Positions 14,326-19,532 of a stretch of 19,532 nt of DNA are shown in pieces. Location of the stretch: contig NZ_JBLJBV010000072.1 in NCBI RefSeq assembly GCF_047638075.1, positions 1 through 19,532 of the forward strand, read 5' to 3'. Every line of letters starts with the position of its first letter. Positions within the stretch are counted from its first letter, which is position 1. The notes under the pieces are model-generated. The model was not told the origin of the DNA. It made no database searches and worked only from the letters and a program-made list of their open reading frames with translations. This DNA is from UBA6197 sp047638075 (GTDB taxonomy: Bacteria > Pseudomonadota > Alphaproteobacteria > Rhodobacterales > Rhodobacteraceae). A program made the position numbers and the translations under genes.

Positions 14326-14905
14326 GCGCCTTTTTTCGCTGGTCATGGCGGCTGGGCTGGCATTTTCCGGTGCGGCCTTTGCCGAAGGATCCGGCGTGCC
14401 TGATGGCCCTGGCCCGAACCTCTTGCTGGATATCGCGGGCGGCACCACGGGTCAGATCGTGATCGACCTTCTGCCCGACGTTGCCCCCAAACACACCGAT
14501 CAGATCGTGGCGATTGCGGAAAGCGGCGCTTATGACAACGTGGTGTTTCACCGCGTGATCGACGGTTTCATGGCGCAAACGGGTGACGTGCGCTTTGGCA
14601 AGGTCGGGGGTGACAATTCGATGGCGGGGATGGGGTCGTCTGACAGGCCAGACCTGCCGGCCGAGTTTTCCAAACGTAAATTCGTGCGCGGCATGGTTGG
14701 TATGGCGCGCGGCTCCAACCCCAATTCGGCCAACAGCCAATTTTTCATCATGCTGGCGGATGCACCGCATCTGGACGGGGAATACACGATCATCGGCCAT
14801 GTCGTATCAGGCATGGACGTCGTGGACGCGATCAAGAAGGGCGATCCGGCGGCAAACGGCCTTGTGGCAAACCCCGATTACATTGCCAAGGCCACTATCG
14901 AATAG
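14318..14905 (+). CDS. Exported cyclophilin-type peptidyl-prolyl isomerase
   Basis: A 195-residue cyclophilin with a signal peptide: MSKRLFSLVMAAGLAFSGAAFA, cleavage likely after Ala22, giving a periplasmic enzyme. Motifs are VFHRVIDGFMAQTGD (76-90), NSANSQFFIMLAD and LDGEYTIIGHVVSGMDVVD. The ATG lies inside the end of the upstream gene (ATGTCTAA), so no separate ribosome site is needed. It shares most core motifs with its neighbour, including AYDNV.FHRVI, and so splits the same activity between cytoplasm and periplasm. A strong hairpin (15011-15043) ends the two-gene transcript. Confidence 0.92.
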   Translation: MSKRLFSLVMAAGLAFSGAAFAEGSGVPDGPGPNLLLDIAGGTTGQIVIDLLPDVAPKHTDQIVAIAESGAYDNVVFHRVIDGFMAQTGDVRFGKVGGDNSMAGMGSSDRPDLPAEFSKRKFVRGMVGMARGSNPNSANSQFFIMLADAPHLDGEYTIIGHVVSGMDVVDAIKKGDPAANGLVANPDYIAKATIE

Positions 14906-15010
14906 GTTGATGTTCCGGGGCGATAGGCGAAAGGACTGTGCAATTTCCAGACGGCAGTCAGAGGCTGGAACGTGACGGTCTGAACGCTTTCGCAACGCAG
15001 TGACAGAATG

Positions 15011-15043
15011 ACAGGGCCACAACGTGCAAGGTTGTGGCCCTGT
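15011..15043. terminator. Bidirectional hairpin terminator between convergent genes
   Basis: ACAGGGCCACAAC (15011-15023) and GTTGTGGCCCTGT (15031-15043) form a perfect 13-bp stem with loop GTGCAAG, followed by TTCGTGCCTT. It lies between the plus-strand cyclophilin gene and the end of the minus-strand permease gene. Confidence 0.75.
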
Positions 15044-15075
15044 TTCGTGCCTTACCCTTACGAGGCGGCAACCCC

Positions 15076-15981
15076 CTAAAATTTGACCGCCCCAACCATG
15101 GGGGTCACGGCGCGGCGCCGTATCTGCGCCTCGCGCCAGGTCATATAGCTGATTGCGCCGATGATCAGCGCGCCCCCAACAATAACCCAAGGATCCACGG
15201 GTTCGGAAAAAACCAGCGCGCCGAGTGCGGTGGCCCAGATCAATTGCAAGAAGGTGACGGGCTGGGTCACGGTCATTGGCGCCTCGGCAAAGGCGCGGGT
15301 CATGCAGTAATGGCCCCCGGTGGCAAAGGCGGCAACCAGCGCCAGCCAGCCGTACTGCACCAGCGTCACCGGCACCCAGACCAGCGCCGCAAAAGGCGCA
15401 AGCCCAACCGTTACCGTCAGCGACATCATCGCCACCACCGCTGATGCCGGGGCAAGTTGCGTCAACCGCTTTGCGATCAGATAAGATAGGCCAAAGCTGA
15501 CCGCCGCCCCCAGTTGTGACCAATGTCCCGGCTCGATTGCCCGCAGCCCCGGCCTCAGCACAATCAGCGCGCCGATAATTGCCAGACAGATAGCAAGGAT
15601 GCGGCGCAGCGCCAACTTTTCACCAAAGACAAAGGCCGCCCCTATCGTCACCACGATCGGGTTGAGATAGCCAATCGCCGTAACCTCGGCCACGGGAATC
15701 CGCGCCATGGCAAAAAACCACAAAACCACCCCCAGCGTATGAAACATCCCCCGAATGATGAACAATCGCGGCGCCCCCGGCGCAAAGCCGCGCCGAAATG
15801 CGCTTAAGAGTGCCGGTATCAAAAATGCGAGCCCAAAGGCAAATCGGATGAATGCGCCCTGCGCTGCGGGAAGGTCGGCCCCCAGATAGCGCACGATTCC
15901 GGTAACCGCAACGAAGCAAAGGCCGGTGGCCAGCATCCAAAGGACACCAATGACGGGGCGTTGGGGGCGCTCAATATTCAT
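15076..15981 (-). CDS. EamA-family (DMT superfamily) permease
   Basis: A 301-residue inner-membrane protein starting MNIERPQRPVIGVLWMLATG. About ten hydrophobic segments run through it, in the usual duplicated 5+5 EamA layout. Typical features are FIRFAFGLAFLIPAL and IPVAEVTAIGYLNPIVVTIGAAFVFGEKLALRRILAICLAIIGALIVLRPG in the first half. The second half has AFAEAPMTVTQPVTFLQLIWATALGALVFSEPVD and ALIIGAISYMTWREAQIRRR, which ends in the common basic tail. Such proteins export or import small metabolites, and the substrate cannot be told from sequence. The ribosome site is weak, so the start is less certain. It lies 52 bases downstream of the LysE-type exporter on the same strand and is probably co-transcribed with it. 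Confidence 0.9.
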   Translation of the reverse strand: MNIERPQRPVIGVLWMLATGLCFVAVTGIVRYLGADLPAAQGAFIRFAFGLAFLIPALLSAFRRGFAPGAPRLFIIRGMFHTLGVVLWFFAMARIPVAEVTAIGYLNPIVVTIGAAFVFGEKLALRRILAICLAIIGALIVLRPGLRAIEPGHWSQLGAAVSFGLSYLIAKRLTQLAPASAVVAMMSLTVTVGLAPFAALVWVPVTLVQYGWLALVAAFATGGHYCMTRAFAEAPMTVTQPVTFLQLIWATALGALVFSEPVDPWVIVGGALIIGAISYMTWREAQIRRRAVTPMVGAVKF

Positions 15982-16033
15982 GGTGCGAGATGATCCGATA
16001 GCGGTGATGGGTGCAAGCCCGCCATTGTGTCGG

Positions 16034-16642
16034 TTACACGTCTGCCAAAACCAGCCGCGCCGCGATTGACCACATCATCACACCAACTATAAAATCCAGC
16101 ACCGCCCAAGCCTTTGGCCGCGCGAAAATCGGTGCCAGCGCCCGCGCGCCGTAGGCCAGTGCAAAGAAAAACCCGAATGACGCGCTGATGGCGCCCGCCG
16201 CAAATGCGCCACCTTGGCCCGGAAACTGTGCTGACACCGCCCCCAGCAGCACCACCGTATCCAGCCAGACATGCGGGTTCGCCCAGGTCAGCGCAGCGAT
16301 CGTGACCAACACACCGCGCAACGGCACCGGGGTGCGGCCCCGGGCGGCGGCCAGCGTCTCGCCCCCCTTCCAGGCCGCCCGAAAGGCGCGCAGCCCGTAG
16401 AACAGCAAAAATGCGACACCGCCCCAACGCAGCACCGGCACCAACCAAGGCGCCGCCTCTGATGCCAAGGCAAACCCAGACACCCCCAACCCGATCAAAA
16501 CCGCATCCGACGCGGCACAAAAAAGTGCCACCGCAAATACATGTTCGCGCCGCAACCCCTGCCGCAGCACAAAGGCATTTTGCGCGCCAATTGCCACAAT
16601 CAGCCCCAGCCCCAGCTTCATCCCTGCAAAATAGGCGATCAT
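16034..16642 (-). CDS. LysE/ArgO-family amino-acid exporter
   Basis: A 202-residue inner-membrane protein. The ATG at 16642 (MIAYFAGMKLGLGLIVAIGAQN) has AGGAGG five bases upstream, better than more distal start codons. The family signature AIGAQNAFVLRQGLRREHVFAVAL is at residues 17-40, followed by CAASDAVLIGLGVSGFA, FLLFYGLRAFRAAW, LTWANPHVWLDTVVLLG and GVMMWSIAARLVLADV, giving five or six membrane segments. Relatives export basic amino acids such as arginine or lysine; the conserved Asp in CAASDA and the NPHVWLDT motif fit the ArgO branch. The usual partner, a LysR-type regulator (ArgP/LysG), is not next to it here. Confidence 0.88.
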   Translation of the reverse strand: MIAYFAGMKLGLGLIVAIGAQNAFVLRQGLRREHVFAVALFCAASDAVLIGLGVSGFALASEAAPWLVPVLRWGGVAFLLFYGLRAFRAAWKGGETLAAARGRTPVPLRGVLVTIAALTWANPHVWLDTVVLLGAVSAQFPGQGGAFAAGAISASFGFFFALAYGARALAPIFARPKAWAVLDFIVGVMMWSIAARLVLADV

Positions 16643-16905
16643 GGCATCCTCCTGTTGCAGCTTGCTAACGTGGCCAAAGGTTGGGCGCCAGTTGCCACGT
16701 CTGCCCGGGGCTATCAAGGGATGCGCGCAAAATCCTTGGCCCGGCTGAACCGCCCCGCGCCTTGTCATTCTGGCAGCGGCTCTTTTGCGGGTATTCTCTT
16801 TGCCGTCAGTTTGGTTGCTGCCGGTCTGGCCGGCATGGCGGCGGGGTGCCCTTTTCGGCGCCGTTTCATATCAGCCCACACGGACACCGCCAAAGCACGG
16901 CGTGA

Positions 16906-17154
16906 TCAGGCCTCATGCTCTTGTTTGCGACCCGCGCGCCCGCCCCGGCGTTTTTGCAAACGGGGGGCGCGGGCAGGCAGTTCAGCCATGATCGCGCTGC
17001 GGGTGGTGGGTGTCATCCGCGACCAGGCGCTGATTTCCTCGATGCTACGAAAGCAACCGATGCAAATACGTTCAACCGGGTGAATCGCACAAAGTTTGAC
17101 ACAGGGGCTGTCAATCTCGGCGCGTTTCCAGATGGTGTTTTCCGTGTCGGTCAT
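16906..17154 (-). CDS. DUF1289 family small Cys-rich protein
   Basis: An 82-residue protein, MTDTENTIWKRAEIDSPCVKLC. Four cysteines (18, 22, 31, 34) in the order CVKLC and CIGCFRS, followed by IEEISAWSRMT, define the DUF1289 family. The spacing suggests zinc or iron binding. The tail is very basic (PARAPRLQKRRGGRAGRKQ). The ATG overlaps the ruvX stop as ATGA, so translation is probably coupled. Its function is unknown. Confidence 0.88.
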   Translation of the reverse strand: MTDTENTIWKRAEIDSPCVKLCAIHPVERICIGCFRSIEEISAWSRMTPTTRSAIMAELPARAPRLQKRRGGRAGRKQEHEA

Positions 17155-17624
17155 CTTGCGCCCATATATGTCAGCCGATCCAGCGCCCCTTGCAGGATAT
17201 ACCCGGCAGCAACATGGTCGATAACCTCGGCGCGACGCTTTCGAGACGTATCCGCCTCTAGCAGCGCACGGGTGGCCGCGACGGTCGAAAGGCGTTCATC
17301 CCAATAGAAAATCGGCAGGGGGGTCAGCTTTTCAAGGTTGCGCGCAAAGGCGCGGGTCGACTGGCAGCGCGGCCCTTCCGAGCCGTCCATGTTCAGCGGC
17401 AAGCCCAGGATCACGCCCTGCAAGTCGCGTTCCGCCAGGATTCTCAGCAGCGCCACCGCATCAAGGGTGAATTTCTGCCGCCGAATTGTCGACAGCGGCG
17501 TGGCGATCTGGCGCATCCCGTCAGAAACCGCAACACCGATGGTCTTGGTCCCCAGATCCAGCCCCGCAATCGCGCCCGTGCGCGGTAGCAGGGCGGCGAA
17601 CTCTTCCATCGTGGCGCAGATCAC
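17151..17624 (-). CDS. ruvX: Holliday junction resolvase-like protein RuvX (YqgF)
   Basis: The 157-residue reading starts with GTG at 17624 (MICATMEEFAALLPRTGAIAG). This GTG overlaps the ccmI stop as GTGA. An internal ATG at 17609 (MEEFAALL) is an alternative start. The RNase H-like fold is shown by AGLDLGTKTIGVAVSD (first acidic residue), GLPLNMDGSEGPR, IFYWDERLSTVAATRALLE and IDHVAAGYILQGALDRL, where the last Asp completes the acidic site. The family is linked to 16S rRNA 5'-end maturation and to junction resolution. The length is normal and no defect is seen. It sits between ccmI and the DUF1289 gene in an overlapping set. Confidence 0.93.
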   Translation of the reverse strand: MICATMEEFAALLPRTGAIAGLDLGTKTIGVAVSDGMRQIATPLSTIRRQKFTLDAVALLRILAERDLQGVILGLPLNMDGSEGPRCQSTRAFARNLEKLTPLPIFYWDERLSTVAATRALLEADTSRKRRAEVIDHVAAGYILQGALDRLTYMGAR

Positions 17625-18847
17625 CGGTCAATCCCGGCGGTGGCTGCGGCCGCGTGGATCTGGGCCAGATCATCGGGTTTGCCCGTGTAGGCCGCTTCGG
17701 CCTTGGCAAGGGCGGCGCTGGCGGCGTCCCTATCGCCCAGCACCCCCAATGCGCCGATCAGCCGCGCCCATTCGGCGGCACTGCCGCCCTCGGCGGTCAG
17801 CCGCTCATTCAGCCCGTCGACCATGTCGCGAATCATTGCCTGACGGTCCTCGGGGGCCATCTCGGCGGCAGAGGCCACGGCATCGGCGTCTGGCCCCTTC
17901 AGTGCCGGGGGGGGTGGCGTATAATTGCCCTCGCCGGCAAGCCAAGCCAAGCCTTCGATGTTTTCGCGGATCGTAGCGATCCAAGGCGCATTTTCCGGCC
18001 CATCCTCCAATAGCTGCGCCCAGATGCGAAAGGCGCGGTCGGCGCGCCCGTTTTGCACCATCATCAGGCCAATATAATAGCGCGCGGTGCCGTTGCCGGG
18101 ATTTTTCTGCATCGCCTGGGCCAACGCGGCTTCGGCCTCGGGGGTGACAAAGCCGTTGGTGGCGACAATCATCAATTCGGCCAAGGTTGCGTAATCGGCA
18201 TCTGTCGCGGCGTCGCCCTTCAACGCGATGACCCGGCTTTGCGCCTGCCAGGCATCATGAAAATTGCCAACCCCGGCCTCGTTCCGGGCCAGAAGCTCCA
18301 ACCCTTTGATGTCATTGGGACGCTCTGCCACGGCCTTGCGCAGTTGCTCCATCAGGTCGGTAATGCGGGCTTCGGGGGCGGGCAGGGGGCCACGTTCGGC
18401 CAGGGCGGTGGTTTCGGCCTTTTCCTGCGAGGGGCGGTTTTTGTAAAGCTCATCTGCCAGCGCGATGCGCCCGGCGATCGGCTGATCAGGGTAGCCCGCA
18501 GCACCGATGCGGCTATAGATCCCGAAGGCCGAGGCCAGGACCGCCACCCCCGCCGCCGCCGCCAGCAGCGTGCCGGCCTTGGGCGCGCGCGAACCGGCCT
18601 CGCCCGCCTTGACGGCGCGGTCCGCCTCCAGCACCCGGCGCGAAATTTCCAACCGCAACCTCTCGGCCTCGGCGGCGCTCAGCACGCCACGCGTCAGATC
18701 GCGCTCCACATCCTTCAGTTGGTCGCGGTAGACGCGCAGGTCATAGGCGGCGGCCGGTTCTTCCGCGGTGCGCGCGCGCAACAGGGCAAGCCCCAGCAAA
18801 AGCGCCACAAACGCCACAAGCGCGGCAGTGATGATCCCAAACAGCAT
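17621..18847 (-). CDS. ccmI: Cytochrome c biogenesis protein CcmI
   Basis: A 408-residue inner-membrane protein of cytochrome c maturation system I, which hands apocytochrome c to the CcmFH haem-ligation complex. The ATG at 18847 has GAGGAGG upstream; the longer reading to 18991 has no support. Segment 1 (2-23, LFGIITAALVAFVALLLGLA) and segment 2 (about 94-111) span the membrane. Between them is YDLRVYRDQLKDVERDLTRGVLSAAEAERLRLEISRRVLEAD, the cytoplasmic loop with a leucine-zipper-like pattern typical of CcmI. The periplasmic part is TPR-rich (EAEAALAQAMQKNPGNGTARYYIGLMMVQNGRADRAFRIWAQLLE). No other ccm gene is in the window. It heads the ccmI-ruvX-DUF1289 set. Confidence 0.92.
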   Translation of the reverse strand: MLFGIITAALVAFVALLLGLALLRARTAEEPAAAYDLRVYRDQLKDVERDLTRGVLSAAEAERLRLEISRRVLEADRAVKAGEAGSRAPKAGTLLAAAAGVAVLASAFGIYSRIGAAGYPDQPIAGRIALADELYKNRPSQEKAETTALAERGPLPAPEARITDLMEQLRKAVAERPNDIKGLELLARNEAGVGNFHDAWQAQSRVIALKGDAATDADYATLAELMIVATNGFVTPEAEAALAQAMQKNPGNGTARYYIGLMMVQNGRADRAFRIWAQLLEDGPENAPWIATIRENIEGLAWLAGEGNYTPPPPALKGPDADAVASAAEMAPEDRQAMIRDMVDGLNERLTAEGGSAAEWARLIGALGVLGDRDAASAALAKAEAAYTGKPDDLAQIHAAAATAGIDR

Positions 18848-19051
18848 GGTGCCTCCTCTTCGCTGCCCCCCATCTAGGCCGGGAATGGCCCGGGCAAAAG
18901 CCCCAAGCGCGTGAATGGGTTGCCTTGTCGCAGGGGGATTGCGTAATTTTCCGTGATCTGGGGCCCTCTGCAGGCTTTCCTTGCGGTGCAAAACCTTTCA
19001 CAAAGGGGGCGAAAGGCGCGGCTGCCAACCACGCCCGGCATGGAGGTGCTG
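18848..19051. other. Divergent intergenic region between ccmI and soxB
   Basis: About 200 bases that should contain promoters for both divergent genes. I see no clear palindrome or convincing -35/-10 pair. Confidence 0.3.
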
Positions 19052-19532
19052 ATGAGACGCTATTCGATGTTCGCCGTCGCCCGCGAGGCTTTGCGCTTCC
19101 ATCAGGGGTGGGAACGCGCCTGGGCCAGCCCCGAGCCGAAGAAACGCTATGATGTGGTGATCGTGGGCGCCGGTGGGCACGGTCTGGCCACCGCCTACTA
19201 TCTGGGCAAGACCTTTGGCATCCGCAACGTGGCAGTCATTGACAAGGGCTGGCTGGGCGGCGGCAATACCGGGCGCAACACCACGATCATCCGGTCGAAC
19301 TATCTGCAAGACCCCTCAGCGGCGATCTATGAAAAGGCCCGTAGCCTTTACGAAGGGCTCAGCCAGGATCTGAACTACAACGTGATGTTCAGCCCGCGCG
19401 GCCTTTTGATGCTGGCCCAGACCGAACATGAGGTGCGCGGCTATAAACGCACCGCCTATGCCAATAATCTGCAAGGTGTCGTGACCGAATGGATCGACGC
19501 CAAACGGGTCAAGGAACTGGTCCCGATCATGA
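19052..19532 (+). CDS. soxB: Sarcosine oxidase beta subunit, N-terminal part (runs off the window)
   Basis: The ATG at 19052 follows GGAGG by 5 bases. The visible 160 residues start MRRYSMFAVAREALRFHQGWERAW, then carry the FAD dinucleotide fold YDVVIVGAGGHGLATAYYL (GAGGHG at 39-44), NVAVIDKGWLGGGNTGRNTTIIRSNYL and MFSPRGLLMLAQTEHEVRGYKRT. This matches the beta subunit of heterotetrameric sarcosine oxidase, which oxidises sarcosine to glycine, formaldehyde (passed to folate) and hydrogen peroxide. The family beta subunit is about 415 residues, so about 60 percent is missing to the right. The soxD, soxA and soxG partners usually follow but are outside the window. Confidence 0.93.
   Translation, partial: MRRYSMFAVAREALRFHQGWERAWASPEPKKRYDVVIVGAGGHGLATAYYLGKTFGIRNVAVIDKGWLGGGNTGRNTTIIRSNYLQDPSAAIYEKARSLYEGLSQDLNYNVMFSPRGLLMLAQTEHEVRGYKRTAYANNLQGVVTEWIDAKRVKELVPIM

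Noticed and set aside
16721..17083. Plus-strand open frame with a hydrophobic segment (ILFAVSLVAAGLAGMAAGC)
   Set aside because: It overlaps the DUF1289 gene on the other strand, has no ribosome site, and its second half is low-complexity Arg/Ala typical of antisense reading in GC-rich DNA.

Overview
The window looks like a chromosomal segment of an alphaproteobacterium of the Rhodobacteraceae (Roseobacter group). The core gene order supports this: class I fructose-bisphosphate aldolase, pgk, two tandem cyclophilins, a DMT permease, a LysE exporter, then ccmI-ruvX-DUF1289 and the start of soxB. So do the GC-rich codon use and the IS66 subtypes. The assignment is by recognition of families, not by a database search.

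Left third (1-4246): two different IS66-family insertion sequences, both dead. Copy 1 (plus strand, 1-1846) carries the tnpC end and a small passenger gene, and its right end abuts copy 2 (minus strand, 1847-4246), whose tnpC is cut off before its last catalytic residue. Scattered through both copies are twelve short insertions of 36-43 nt. Ten share one architecture: a two-base lead, TTGCCC or TTGGCC, a 4x4 internal loop of form GNNA/GNNA, a variable but self-complementary 6-9 bp hairpin, and GAGAGGG or a compensating GAAAGGC. One of the ten sits inside another. The remaining two are a second 37-nt palindromic type. All twelve sit directly 3' of a C in the element's orientation (mostly ATC or GATC) with no visible target duplication. 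Subtracting them by length explains nearly every reading-frame change in the transposase genes. I do not recognise this family, and it is the main discovery candidate.

Middle (4247-11130): an accessory region. It holds a tandem SpoIIAA-like protein (4488-5264), a decayed ABC-transporter ATPase, a cytochrome P450 on the minus strand, a DUF6522 protein with a DEALxESFPASDP tail, a small lipoprotein, and a large choice-of-anchor F protein with a C-terminal autotransporter-type barrel. The signal peptide of the last seems to be separated from its gene by one extra base. A 15-bp perfect hairpin follows it.

Right part (11131-19532): housekeeping genes. Class I aldolase and pgk (minus) serve the fructose-bisphosphate/triose part of central carbon metabolism. 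Divergent from pgk are two overlapping cyclophilin genes, one cytoplasmic and one exported. A strong hairpin separates them from a convergent minus-strand series: EamA permease, LysE exporter, DUF1289 protein, RuvX and CcmI, the last three coupled by 4-nt overlaps. The window ends within soxB (sarcosine oxidase beta subunit, plus strand). I saw no rRNA, tRNA or CRISPR array.
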